Positions 13,980-22,710 of a DNA stretch of 27,353 bases are shown piece after piece. The notes under the pieces are model-generated. The model did no database searches, was not told the origin of the DNA, and worked only from the letters and a program-made list of their open reading frames with translations. The translations under genes were made by a program, and so were the position numbers. Position 1 is the stretch's first letter. Each line of letters begins with the position of its first letter. Location of the stretch: contig JAJDCE010000045.1 of the NCBI GenBank assembly GCA_029260985.1, positions 1 to 27,353 of the forward strand, in the 5' to 3' direction. The DNA is from Patescibacteria group bacterium (GTDB taxonomy: Bacteria > Patescibacteriota > Gracilibacteria > UM-FILTER-43-11).

Positions 13980-15815
13980 TTAATCTTTCTTAAGGATCGC
14001 CTGAAATGCTTCTTGAGGCAAAGATACAGCGCCCATTTGCTTCATTTTCTTCTTGCCCGCTTTTTGTTTTTTTAGAAGCTTGTTCTTTCGGGTAACATCA
14101 CCACCATATAGCTTAGCGGTTACATCTTTTCGTAACGCTGAAATCGTTTCACGGGCAATTATCTTACCTCCAATCGCTGCCTGAATTTTAACCTGAAACT
14201 GATGTTTGGGGATGATTTCTTTTAGTTTTTTAACGAGCCTGCTACCGAGTGTCTGGGCTTCTGAGCGATGACACATAGCGCTCAATCCATCAATTTTTTC
14301 ATCCGCTACATACAGATCAAGCTTAATTAAATCCTCCTGGCGGTACTCAAAAAAGTCATAATTCATAGAGGCATAGCCACTACTCACATTCTTCAGAGCA
14401 TCATAAAAATCAAGAATGACCGTAGCCAAAGGCATTTCGAAAAGAAGAAGCACTCGGCCCTCATCTATATAGGTAAGGTTGAGGTACATCCCTCGACGTT
14501 GCTGAGCGATTTTCATAATGCCGCCAACGGTATCTTTAGGGCATACGACTTCCATTTTTACCCACGGCTCAGAAATACCGTCGATATGACTAGGGTCAGG
14601 AAGTAGAGCGGGGGAGGAGATAGTGGTTTCTTTTTTATCTTTGGTGGCGATAATATATGAAACCGACGGTGCTGTCATAATCAAATCCAAATCATATTCC
14701 CGCTCAAGCCGTTCACGGACAATGTCCATATGCAGAAGACCCAAAAATCCACATTGAAACCCAGAGCCTAAAGCAGGTGATTGTTCGGGAGTATAGGTTA
14801 GCGCGGCATCATTCAGGGTTAATTTCTCGAGTGAATCTCGAAGCAGCGGAAAATCATCACCATCAATACAATAAATACCGGCATAAACCATCGGCACCAC
14901 TGTTTTATAGCCTGGTAAGGGTGTCGGCTCACTCGCACCTGCCTTGCCGGCAGGCAGGCTTGAGGCTTGAGACTTATAAATCGTATCACCGACTCGCGCC
15001 TCACCAACCGACTTTAAGCCCGTCACAACAAAACCCACCTCACCTGGTTTAAGCTCCTTTTGAGATTCATATTTAGGTCGGAAGTATCCTAAATCAGTAG
15101 CCTCAATATCAGTTTTAGCATTAAGAAAACGAAGTTTATCTCCCTTTTTAAATGTCCCACTCACCAAACGGACATACGCTACAACTCCCCGATAAGTGTC
15201 ATAAACCGAATCAAACACAAGAGCCTTGGCTTCATCATCGTTAGTGATTTCGAATTGCTTACGCATGCCATCCACATCCGGCGAAGGCACTCGATCAACA
15301 ATGACCTGAAGGAGTTTTTCAATATTCTCACCGGTTTTTGCTGACACTTCAACCACCTCTTCTTTTGGAATTGCTAAAACATTTTCAATCTCTGTTTTAA
15401 TCCGTTCAGGATCTGCGGCCGGCATATCAATTTTATTGATAACAGGAATAATTTTAAGATCATGCTCCATCGCCATATAAAGGTTGGCCAGAGTTTGAGC
15501 TTCAATACCCTGAGTGGCATCGATCACCAAAATAGCGCCCTCACAGGCCGCGATACTACGGCTCACTTCATAAGTAAAATCCACGTGACCCGGTGTGTCG
15601 ATCAGATTCAGAATGTAACCCTTCCAATCCATTCGGACCGGCTGCAATTTAATAGTAATCCCTCGCTCTTGCTCCAGCTCCATCGTGTCCAGCAATTGGC
15701 CGTGTTTCATATCCCGTTTTTCAACCGTACCGGTGATTTCTAAAAACCGATCCGCCAGAGTGGATTTTCCGTGGTCAATATGCGCGATGATACAGAAGTT
15801 TCGTATGTTCTTCAT
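13980..15815 (-). CDS. lepA: Elongation factor 4 (LepA) with a repeat-encoded insertion
   Basis: 611 residues, close to the normal 600. A ribosome-dependent GTPase. G-domain motifs are AHIDHGKST (11-19), RGITIK (switch I), DTPGHVDF (74-81), NKIDMP and SAKTG. Domain 2, the elongation-factor III and V domains (GFLGLLHMDIVRERLEREY) and the LepA-specific C-terminal domain (KKQKAGKKKMKQMG near the end) are all present. Between GDTIY (276-280) and PLPGYK (299-304) there are about ten extra residues compared with typical LepA. These include LPAGKAGA (287-294), encoded by a palindromic repeat at 14938-14958. The insertion lies in a surface loop region of domain 2 and appears tolerated. Transcribed alone, with no SD; the start is fixed by the family N-terminus MKNIRNFCIIAHIDH. 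Confidence 0.97.
   Translation of the reverse strand: MKNIRNFCIIAHIDHGKSTLADRFLEITGTVEKRDMKHGQLLDTMELEQERGITIKLQPVRMDWKGYILNLIDTPGHVDFTYEVSRSIAACEGAILVIDATQGIEAQTLANLYMAMEHDLKIIPVINKIDMPAADPERIKTEIENVLAIPKEEVVEVSAKTGENIEKLLQVIVDRVPSPDVDGMRKQFEITNDDEAKALVFDSVYDTYRGVVAYVRLVSGTFKKGDKLRFLNAKTDIEATDLGYFRPKYESQKELKPGEVGFVVTGLKSVGEARVGDTIYKSQASSLPAGKAGASEPTPLPGYKTVVPMVYAGIYCIDGDDFPLLRDSLEKLTLNDAALTYTPEQSPALGSGFQCGFLGLLHMDIVRERLEREYDLDLIMTAPSVSYIIATKDKKETTISSPALLPDPSHIDGISEPWVKMEVVCPKDTVGGIMKIAQQRRGMYLNLTYIDEGRVLLLFEMPLATVILDFYDALKNVSSGYASMNYDFFEYRQEDLIKLDLYVADEKIDGLSAMCHRSEAQTLGSRLVKKLKEIIPKHQFQVKIQAAIGGKIIARETISALRKDVTAKLYGGDVTRKNKLLKKQKAGKKKMKQMGAVSLPQEAFQAILKKD
14938..14958. repeat. Palindromic element inside lepA
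   Basis: A GC-rich near-palindrome (CCTGCC-T-TGCCGGCA-GGCAGG, one bulged base) within the lepA coding sequence. It is closely related to the hairpin at 13775-13796 and in frame encodes LPAGKAG. Confidence 0.85.
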
Positions 15816-15839
15816 TGAATCTAAACGATAAAACTATTG

Positions 15840-15887
15840 AACGACGTAACAAGGTAACATGTTGTCTCACTATTTCGTTACGTCGTT
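15840..15887. repeat. Inverted repeat AACGACGTAAC ... GTTACGTCGTT
   Basis: Perfect 11-bp arms at 15840-15850 and 15877-15887, with GGTAACA-type strings in the loop. It lies between the divergently transcribed lepA and P-type ATPase genes, 25 bp from the lepA start. It could be an operator or a dispersed repeat. Confidence 0.75.
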
Positions 15888-15995
15888 ACTTCGTTTGCAA
15901 AGCAGAGCCAGTGTATAGGAAAACCTCTCTAGATTCAACAGAGGCTATGGAGGTGATGAAGAGGTATGATATATTTATAAAGTCATAAAATAAAA

Positions 15996-18830
15996 ATGCC
16001 AAAAAAAGGAGACAAGCAGGAATACTTTTACCAGATCAAAGCTCAAGACGCGGTGACGGCTTTAAAGTCGGATGGAAAACATGGGCTATCGGAAACTGAG
16101 GCACAGAAAAGGTTGGAACATCATGGTCCGAATAAATTGGAAGAAGGGAAAAAGCGACCCATTATTTTTCGTTTTTTTGACCAATTCAGGGATCTGATGA
16201 TCATCGTCCTCATCATTGCGGCACTGCTGGCCTATTATCTCGGCGACTTTCGGGGAGGAACCATCCTTTTAGTAATCGTGATGGCCAATGCAGTCATTGG
16301 TTTTTATCAGGAATTCAAAGCCGAAAAAATCCTCGAGTCCTTAAAAAAAATCATTCAGGCTAAAGCCACCGTCATCCGAGACGGACAAAAGCGTGAAATC
16401 GAACAGTCCGAACTGGTGCCTGGCGACATCGTATATATGGATGAGGGCAGTGCGGTACCCGCCGACATCAGACTTATTGAAACAACCAATTTTAGTACTA
16501 ATGATTTTATTTTGACGGGTGAATCAGTTCCTCAGGAAAAGTCCGCGTCCCTTGTCATCAAAAATCAGACCACTGTCACTAATCAGGATAATCTGGTCTT
16601 TTTGGGAGTCACGGTCGCCAAGGGCAATGCCTATGGTGTGGTTTACGGCACCGGGATGAACACGGAAATTGGACGAATCGCCAAAACGAGTGAGGCGATC
16701 ACGCACGATCTCTCTCCTTTGCAGCGCGAAATGAATATTCTGGCCAAAGCGCTCACCAAAATTGCCGGAATCATTGCATTGAGTTTATTTATTCTGAACT
16801 TCCTTTTAAGTATAAACGGCGGCGAAGGACTGAAATTAACCATTCAGGTCAGCATCCTTTTTGCCATTGGCGTGGCAGCCGCCTGCGTGCCTCAGGGTTT
16901 GCCAGCTCAGGTGTCTGTAGCCCTCAGTTTAGGGGTAAGTCGAATGGCCAGGCGACGTGCAGTGGTTCGTAAGCTCTCAGCCGTTGAAACATTAGGGTCT
17001 ACCACTGTGATTTGTTCCGATAAAACCGGAACGCTCACCAAAAACGAAATGACCATCACCCATGCTTTCGTGCCTTCGGCTCTGAGGCAGGAATCGTATG
17101 CCACTAGGCACATTATTGGCAAGAGTAGTGAAAAGCTCAGGCTCGAAGAGAATGGATTGGAATTAGAGGTAAGAGGTGACGGATACCATCCCAAAGGTTC
17201 AATTTTGCTCGACGGCAAAAGGATGCCCACAAGGCAGTTGAGTGCCATTAAACAGTTTTTTGAAGATGGTTTTCTGGCATCCAATGGACGTGTAAACCCA
17301 CCAGATCGAGACCACAAAGGTTGGTACGCCATCGGAGACCCAACCGAGGCGGCGTTTACACCTTTAGCGATTAAGGCAGGGTTAAAGCCCAATGATTTAG
17401 ACAGGCGATTCCCAATGGTCGCGGAGTTGCCATTCGACAGCGATCGTAAACGGATGACGATTATCCGAAAGCACAAAGGCAAGCAGATCGGCTACATGAA
17501 AGGCGGACTCGAAAATGTGCTCGAAGCCTGTACTCATATCAATCACTCAGGAGACATCAAACCACTGTCCGATAAAGAACGAAAAACGATTCTCAAAAAA
17601 AGCGAACATTTTGCCAGCCAGGCGCTCAGAGTTATTGCCTTAGCCTATCGTGACTTTCCGAAATCATCGAAAAAGTTTTCAATCAAATCCACCGAAAAAG
17701 AATTTATTTTTGCGGGCTTTGTTGCCATGCTTGATCCTCCACGAGTAGGTGTATTGGAGGCGATCAAAACCACTTACAATGCCCATATCCGGGTCATGAT
17801 GATTACAGGGGACAATGCGGTGACAGCTCAAGCCATTGCTAAAAAAATCGGAATGTCCAAAAACGGTGACCTGGAAGTCTATAGCGGAGATCAGATCAAG
17901 CGGATGACGGACTCAAAACTTAATAAAATTCTGAAGGGAAAATCCGTCGTTTTTTCACGCGTATCACCAGAGGACAAATACCGTCTGGTCACTTTGCTAA
18001 AGCAGATGGGTGAGGTGGTGGCGGTCACTGGAGATGGAGTCAACGACACGCTCAGCCTTAAAAAATCTGACATCGGTGTCGCCATGGGTAAAATGGGTTC
18101 TGAAGTCGCCAAAGAGGCCTCAGAAATCGTATTGTTGGATGATAATTTCAGCACCCTTACTGCAGCGATCCGCGAAGGTCGGACGATCTTCAAAAACCTC
18201 AAAAAAACCATTTTGGCCTCCATCACATCAAATAATGGAGAATTAGCCTGCGTACTTCTCGGATTCATCGGCGTGGCTCTTGGTTTGCCGGCGCCCATCA
18301 CAGCCGTCCAGATTTTGGCAATCGATTTAGTGGGCGAAATGCTGCCATTAACCGCCCTCACGTTTGATCCGCCCGAAGAGCATATTCTAACCGAACCTCC
18401 ACGCGATTTAAGTCAGCATATTATCAATAAAAAGAGCCTCCTCAATTTGATCTTCTACGGCTTCTGGATGGGGGCAGCCGGCTTCTTCTCATTCGTAATG
18501 GTTCATCATATAAGCGGAGGGTCAGTAGAGGCAGGGCGAGCAGCAGCCTACTGTGGCATCATCCTGTGCCAGTATATAAATATTCTCTCTCGCAGAACCG
18601 AGCAATCTATCTTCACCAGATACTTATTCACCAACAAGCAGCTGTGGGCCTCATTCCTCATATCGATTGCCGCAGTCATGATTCTGATTTATCCAAAAAC
18701 TGTATCAGTTTGGTTTGGGTTCGACGCACTTAGCTTTAGCGACTGGCTGTATCCGATTGCCGGCGCGATGGTGTTTTTGTTCTGGCATGAGAGCCGAAAA
18801 CTGATTGTCCAAATAAGGGCAATGCGATAA
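15996..18830 (+). CDS. P2-type cation-transporting ATPase
   Basis: 944 residues. An N-terminal cation-ATPase domain (LSETEAQKRLEHHGPNKL), the TGES actuator motif (174-177), the phosphorylation site DKTGTLT with Asp342, ATP-binding GDPTEAAF and KGGLENVLEAC-like segments, MITGDNAVTA, and the hinge GDGVNDT (679-685; the usual next residue is Ala). About ten membrane helices: two pairs before and six after the catalytic part. Ion-site residues differ from Ca-ATPase: M4 has PQGLP (Gln300 for Glu), M5 keeps N-x-x-E (Asn746, Glu749), and M6 has IDLVGE (Asp777, Glu781) for N-L-V-T-D. The Asp at the first M6 position is like Na,K-ATPase. The transported ion is therefore uncertain (Ca, Na/K or other). 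The AI-2E-type permease starts 27 bp downstream. Confidence 0.93.
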   Translation: MPKKGDKQEYFYQIKAQDAVTALKSDGKHGLSETEAQKRLEHHGPNKLEEGKKRPIIFRFFDQFRDLMIIVLIIAALLAYYLGDFRGGTILLVIVMANAVIGFYQEFKAEKILESLKKIIQAKATVIRDGQKREIEQSELVPGDIVYMDEGSAVPADIRLIETTNFSTNDFILTGESVPQEKSASLVIKNQTTVTNQDNLVFLGVTVAKGNAYGVVYGTGMNTEIGRIAKTSEAITHDLSPLQREMNILAKALTKIAGIIALSLFILNFLLSINGGEGLKLTIQVSILFAIGVAAACVPQGLPAQVSVALSLGVSRMARRRAVVRKLSAVETLGSTTVICSDKTGTLTKNEMTITHAFVPSALRQESYATRHIIGKSSEKLRLEENGLELEVRGDGYHPKGSILLDGKRMPTRQLSAIKQFFEDGFLASNGRVNPPDRDHKGWYAIGDPTEAAFTPLAIKAGLKPNDLDRRFPMVAELPFDSDRKRMTIIRKHKGKQIGYMKGGLENVLEACTHINHSGDIKPLSDKERKTILKKSEHFASQALRVIALAYRDFPKSSKKFSIKSTEKEFIFAGFVAMLDPPRVGVLEAIKTTYNAHIRVMMITGDNAVTAQAIAKKIGMSKNGDLEVYSGDQIKRMTDSKLNKILKGKSVVFSRVSPEDKYRLVTLLKQMGEVVAVTGDGVNDTLSLKKSDIGVAMGKMGSEVAKEASEIVLLDDNFSTLTAAIREGRTIFKNLKKTILASITSNNGELACVLLGFIGVALGLPAPITAVQILAIDLVGEMLPLTALTFDPPEEHILTEPPRDLSQHIINKKSLLNLIFYGFWMGAAGFFSFVMVHHISGGSVEAGRAAAYCGIILCQYINILSRRTEQSIFTRYLFTNKQLWASFLISIAAVMILIYPKTVSVWFGFDALSFSDWLYPIAGAMVFLFWHESRKLIVQIRAMR

Positions 18831-18857
18831 ACTGAAACCATCAAATAAAAAAGATCT

Positions 18858-19976
18858 ATGTCACAATCTAGCCCAAAAAAAGTTGATATCCAAAAGTACT
18901 TCCTTTTAGGTGGCCTCCTCCTTTTATTAGTACTGCTTTTTCTGTTTATGGCTCCTTTTGTAGGAACGATTATCATCGCCGCTGTTATCGTTACCGGGGT
19001 GTATCCGGTTCACCGAGTTCTCACTAAAAAGCTGCGTTTTCCCAAATCCATTTCCTCTCTAATCTCTCTCATATTAGTTGCGGCAGTGCTGCTAGCACCT
19101 TTATCGCTGGTCTTCTTTTTAGCGGCCAACGAAGCTGCCGATGCGTATGCGATCATCAGCGAGAAAATCACTGCACTTACCGAAAAAGACATTTCTCTGA
19201 TTCCATCTCTTTTGCAGAACGGATTCATCGAAAAAATAACCAGCCGCATCAGTGAATTTGCTCCAATCTCCACCAACGATATCATTTCTGGCATCAAAGA
19301 TTTTGTGGGGAAAATCAGCTCAGTGCTTTTAGGTCAAACCACCAGTATTCTCAAAAATCTATCCCTCTTCTTACTCCATTTATTTGTACTCCTTTTAGCC
19401 ATGTTTTATTTGCTTAAAGATGGAGGACGGCTCGTAAGTTATATAAAAGGAATCCTTCCCTTGTCAGAAAAATACAACCATGAGCTTTTCAAAAAACTTT
19501 CCAATCTCAGTTACGGAATTATTTATGGTGTATTCGGCGCAGCGATTGCCCAAGGGCTTCTGGTCGGGTTTGGAATGGCTATTGTGGGTGTTGAAAATGC
19601 CGCTTTCTGGGGCGCAGTAGCGGCTCTTTTTTCACCCTTACCTTATATCGGAACTTCCATTGTATGGGTGCCAGTAGTGATCGCTTTAGCTATTGGAGGA
19701 AATTGGTTTGCAGCGCTCTTCCTGCTCATTTGGGGTGGAGCCGTTGTAGGCATTGCTGACAATTTAATCAAACCTTATATCATTGGTTCATCAAACGCCC
19801 TTCATCCACTAGCCGTTCTCTTGGTCTTACTCGGAGGCGCATTCGGCTTCGGCTTAAAGGGATTAATTTTTGGCCCCTTCGTCCTTACCCTTACCCTTTC
19901 ATTCCTGCATATTTATCAGTTGGAATATAAAAGTGTGTTAGCGAAACCAAAGAGAGCTAAAGAGAAAAAGAAATAG
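18858..19976 (+). CDS. AI-2E/PerM-family membrane protein
   Basis: 372 residues with about eight membrane helices: two closely spaced at the N-terminus (20-60), one at about 70-95, then an extracytoplasmic-type helical segment (100-150). The conserved C-terminal set is at about 165-355. The end IKPYIIGSS...HPLAVLLVLLGGAFGFGLKGLIFGPF carries the DUF20/PF01594 signature (P-x-x-x-G...GLxGxxxGP). Members include TqsA and sodium/proton antiporter-like proteins, so the substrate is not predictable. It ends in a Lys/Arg-rich tail (KPKRAKEKKK). It starts 27 bp after the P-type ATPase on the same strand and is probably co-transcribed, hinting at a shared ion-related role (inference). Confidence 0.9.
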   Translation: MSQSSPKKVDIQKYFLLGGLLLLLVLLFLFMAPFVGTIIIAAVIVTGVYPVHRVLTKKLRFPKSISSLISLILVAAVLLAPLSLVFFLAANEAADAYAIISEKITALTEKDISLIPSLLQNGFIEKITSRISEFAPISTNDIISGIKDFVGKISSVLLGQTTSILKNLSLFLLHLFVLLLAMFYLLKDGGRLVSYIKGILPLSEKYNHELFKKLSNLSYGIIYGVFGAAIAQGLLVGFGMAIVGVENAAFWGAVAALFSPLPYIGTSIVWVPVVIALAIGGNWFAALFLLIWGGAVVGIADNLIKPYIIGSSNALHPLAVLLVLLGGAFGFGLKGLIFGPFVLTLTLSFLHIYQLEYKSVLAKPKRAKEKKK

Positions 19977-19980
19977 GGAA

Positions 19981-20009
19981 TTGACAAACACATAAATTCA
20001 TTATATAAT
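19981..20009 (+). promoter_or_regulatory. Perfect consensus sigma-70 promoter of cassette 2
   Basis: TTGACA (19981-19986), a 17-nt spacer and TATAAT (20004-20009): both hexamers and the spacing are ideal. It begins 4 bp after the stop of the previous gene. The transcript would start near a small hairpin GCTTC-ctttt-GAAGC (20011-20025). Confidence 0.88.
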
Positions 20010-20096
20010 GGCTTCCTTTTGAAGCTGCCTGATTTTGTCATGGTCGGTTTCGAAGCAATGTTTGTCTGATCTTCAAAAATCCCGGAGGAAAGAACA

Positions 20097-20435
20097 ATGA
20101 TCAAGATCGTTTTTGCATTCGCACTGGTGCTTATGGTGGGATGCGGTGAGGATGATCCCTGTGCGGATCCAACTCTATGCGGCGAAATCTGCGTCACCTC
20201 GAACATCGAAGCGCCGATCACCATCCGTCATAACCTGACGGGTAGAATTCGCCACGAAATTTCGATCCCCGAGGTCCCGGAGAAGCTGAACAACTGCTTC
20301 ATGCTCAGAGCCGGCAGCTACACCGTCACCTACGGCGAGGTGGTCGGCTACAAGAAGCCACCTCCTTCCGAAGTGCATGTGCGGGAAGGGGATCCGTTCG
20401 CTGTCCACGCTGACTTTCGGCCAAAGCCGAAGTAG
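20097..20435 (+). CDS. Small cysteine-containing lipoprotein, PEGA-like (cassette 2)
   Basis: 112 residues. The signal sequence MIKIVFAFALVLMVGC ends in a lipobox-like MVGC with Cys16 as the lipid-bearing residue. A short acidic, cysteine-rich segment follows (Cys22, Cys28, Cys32), then a small beta domain: APITIRHNLTGR, FMLRAGSYTVTYGEVVGY, SEVHVREGDPFAVHADF. The G-x-Y-x-V-x-x-x...GY pattern resembles PEGA/transthyretin-like modules that sit on cell surfaces; this is a fold-level guess. A strong SD (GGAGG at 20084-20088, 8 nt from ATG), a perfect promoter, GC-rich codons and a private terminator mark it off from neighbours. It lies between the permease and ftsK on the same strand. Likely an acquired, strongly expressed surface lipoprotein. 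Confidence 0.82.
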   Translation: MIKIVFAFALVLMVGCGEDDPCADPTLCGEICVTSNIEAPITIRHNLTGRIRHEISIPEVPEKLNNCFMLRAGSYTVTYGEVVGYKKPPPSEVHVREGDPFAVHADFRPKPK

Positions 20436-20452
20436 CAGACAAACATCAACCA

Positions 20453-20490
20453 GAGGCTGCCGTGCAATTCGCACGGCAGCCTCTTTATCT
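20453..20490 (+). terminator. Terminator of cassette 2
   Basis: GAGGCTGCCGTGC (20453-20465), a 5-nt loop, and GCACGGCAGCCTC (20471-20483): a perfect 13-bp GC-rich stem followed by TTTATCT. It lies 17 nt after the lipoprotein stop. Confidence 0.9.
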
Positions 20491-20532
20491 AACTTGTTTT
20501 TTAAGGCTCCCTCGAGTAGAATTGAATCCAGA

Positions 20533-20541
20533 TGTTACAAT
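20533..20541 (+). promoter_or_regulatory. Candidate extended -10 promoter of ftsK
   Basis: TGTTACAAT (TGn plus TACAAT) ends 15 nt before the ftsK ATG, with no matching -35 box. This predicts a leader of under 10 nt and agrees with the missing SD. Confidence 0.45.
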
Positions 20542-20556
20542 TTTAATTGGAATTAA

Positions 20557-22710
20557 ATGGCACGTAAAATCACCTCAAGACGAAAAAACACCAGACTAAA
20601 AAAGAAGGATTTTAAAATTGAGTTAGAATCCGGCATTGCCCGCGAAGTGGGCGCCGTGATTTACATCGGTTTGGCAGCTGTCTTTTATTTAGTGATCACT
20701 GGTAAGGCCGGCGTTCTCGGCAACTTTATGAATGAATATCTAAGGCTGATCTTTGGAGTTGGAACACTTGGGCTACCTGTTTTATTCTTAGCTTTGGGTT
20801 TAGCCCTTTTTGTCTCACATCGCGTTAAGTTTGATGCGGCACGATATCTTGGAATCACCCTTCTTATTTTTTCATCGCTCGGCCTGGTTCATATGCAGAT
20901 GGACAAGGAATCCATGCTGGATAACGTAGAGCAATTTGGAGGCTACGCTGGCTTCCTATCCTCCGTTTTACTCAGAATCTTTATTTCTGATACCGGCGCA
21001 AAAGTCATCCTCGGGTCAGCCCTGGTGATTTCACTTTTGATCACATTCGAAGTTTCACTGAGGGGTTTGCTAGCTTTCTTTATTCCTAAGCGATCTGTCA
21101 AACTTTCAACCCGTACAGCTAAAAGGGCTAGGTTAGAAAAAAATGAACTCAATATCGTTAAGCCAAATTTAAGTCAGGAGAAAGAAGAATTCAAAGCTGA
21201 AGAAAAGCCAATTGAAAAACCAGAGATTAAAGTTCAAATCCAAAAGCCAAATGCAGCAAAGCCTAAGCCCGCTGTCTCAATGGAGGATAATACGGATTAC
21301 AGTGATTGGGAGTTGCCCTCTCTCGATATCCTGAGCGCTCAAACCTCCCAGGTATTTGTCAGCGATAAAACCCTTAAGTCTAATGCTGAAAAAATCCGGG
21401 AAAAGCTCGGTCAATTTGGAATCGACGTATTGATGAAAGACGTAAATATTGGCCCATCAGTGATGCAATACACCCTTAAACCGTACGAAGGAATCAAGCT
21501 CACAAAAATCACTGCCCTCAAAAATGACATCGCTTTAGCGCTCGCCGCCAAATCAATTCGTATCGAAGCCCCTATCCCAGGAAAGTCACTGGTTGGGATT
21601 GAAGTGCCGAATGAAAAGCGAATGGTAGTTCGACTTCGCGAACTGTTGGAAAGCGAGGAATTCAGCAGTGTTGGCTCCAAGCTAACCCTCTCTATCGGCC
21701 GTGATGTAAGTGGAACTCCTGTGGTGGATGATCTGGCTGCCATGCCGCATATCCTCATCGCAGGTGCTACAGGCTCAGGTAAATCCGTTGGAATGAATGC
21801 ATTCCTGCTATCATTGCTTTATCAAAACAGCCCGGAAGATCTCAAGTTCATCATGATCGATCCAAAGCGAGTAGAATTGACAGCGTACAATGGCATTCCT
21901 CATCTGCTAACCCCTGTAATTACTCAGCCCGACAAAGCCCACTCCGCTCTAAAATGGGCCGTTTCAGAAATGAACCGGCGATATCAGGTGTTGGCCGAAA
22001 AGAAGTACCGAAATATCGAAGAGTACAATGCGGGTGAGCCCAAACGAATGCATAAAATCGTGATCGTGATCGATGAGTTGGCCGACCTGATGATGCAAGC
22101 TACCAAAAAAGAAACCGAGGCCCTGATCTGTCGAATCGCCCAGATGGCCAGAGCCGTTGGAATGCATTTGATCATCGCCACTCAGCGCCCAAGTGTAAAC
22201 GTAATAACAGGGGTGATCAAAGCCAATATACCCGCTCGTATTGCTTTCACGGTAACCACAGGTGTGGATTCCCGAACGATTATAGATGGAATTGGCGCTG
22301 AAGACTTGCTTGGAATGGGGGATATGCTTTATCTGCCAGGAAATATGAGCAGGCCAATTCGTGTGCAGGGTGTTTACGTTTCCAGTAAAGAAATCGAACG
22401 GGTCACCAATCGAATCAAACTAACGACTCAGCCAGTTTATAACAAAGAGATTACTTCACCTCAAACTTCCGGCGGAGCAGACACTGGCATGGTCGGAACA
22501 GGTAACGACGGCATGAACCAGGATAGTATGTATAACGATGCCTTAGCCGTCATCACGGAAACCGGAAAAGCTTCTGCCTCCCTTTTACAGCGACGTCTTA
22601 GTATTGGTTACGCCCGTGCGGCCCGCATTCTGGATATTCTTGAAGAGAACGGTACCATTGGTCCGGCCAATGGAGCCAAGCCTCGTGAGATTTACGTAAC
22701 TTCTGAATAG
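20557..22710 (+). CDS. ftsK: DNA translocase FtsK/SpoIIIE
   Basis: 717 residues. A basic N-terminus is followed by four membrane helices (about 30-180), then a Lys/Glu/Pro-rich linker (190-245) that is much shorter than in E. coli. The motor has the alpha/beta domains (AEKIREKLGQFGIDV, SVMQYTLKPYEGIKLTKI) with Walker A GATGSGKS (403-410), MIDPKRVELTAYNGIPHLL and Walker B VIVIDELADLM. IIATQRPSVNVITG and RIAFTVTTGVDSRTI follow, with the DNA-orienting gamma winged helix at the end (ITETGKASASLLQRRLSIGYARAARIL in two parts). It pumps chromosomal DNA at the division septum, resolving dimers with XerCD. The rsmE start overlaps its stop by one base. All key residues are intact. Confidence 0.97.
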   Translation: MARKITSRRKNTRLKKKDFKIELESGIAREVGAVIYIGLAAVFYLVITGKAGVLGNFMNEYLRLIFGVGTLGLPVLFLALGLALFVSHRVKFDAARYLGITLLIFSSLGLVHMQMDKESMLDNVEQFGGYAGFLSSVLLRIFISDTGAKVILGSALVISLLITFEVSLRGLLAFFIPKRSVKLSTRTAKRARLEKNELNIVKPNLSQEKEEFKAEEKPIEKPEIKVQIQKPNAAKPKPAVSMEDNTDYSDWELPSLDILSAQTSQVFVSDKTLKSNAEKIREKLGQFGIDVLMKDVNIGPSVMQYTLKPYEGIKLTKITALKNDIALALAAKSIRIEAPIPGKSLVGIEVPNEKRMVVRLRELLESEEFSSVGSKLTLSIGRDVSGTPVVDDLAAMPHILIAGATGSGKSVGMNAFLLSLLYQNSPEDLKFIMIDPKRVELTAYNGIPHLLTPVITQPDKAHSALKWAVSEMNRRYQVLAEKKYRNIEEYNAGEPKRMHKIVIVIDELADLMMQATKKETEALICRIAQMARAVGMHLIIATQRPSVNVITGVIKANIPARIAFTVTTGVDSRTIIDGIGAEDLLGMGDMLYLPGNMSRPIRVQGVYVSSKEIERVTNRIKLTTQPVYNKEITSPQTSGGADTGMVGTGNDGMNQDSMYNDALAVITETGKASASLLQRRLSIGYARAARILDILEENGTIGPANGAKPREIYVTSE

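Noticed and set aside
16907..17482. 191-codon minus-strand frame within the P-type ATPase gene
   Set aside because: It lies wholly inside a well-supported conserved gene on the other strand, is basic and Leu/Ser-rich as expected for an antisense frame, and has no own promoter.
17891..18361. 156-codon minus-strand frame within the P-type ATPase gene
   Set aside because: Antisense shadow of the hinge and M5-M6 region; no motif and no start signals.
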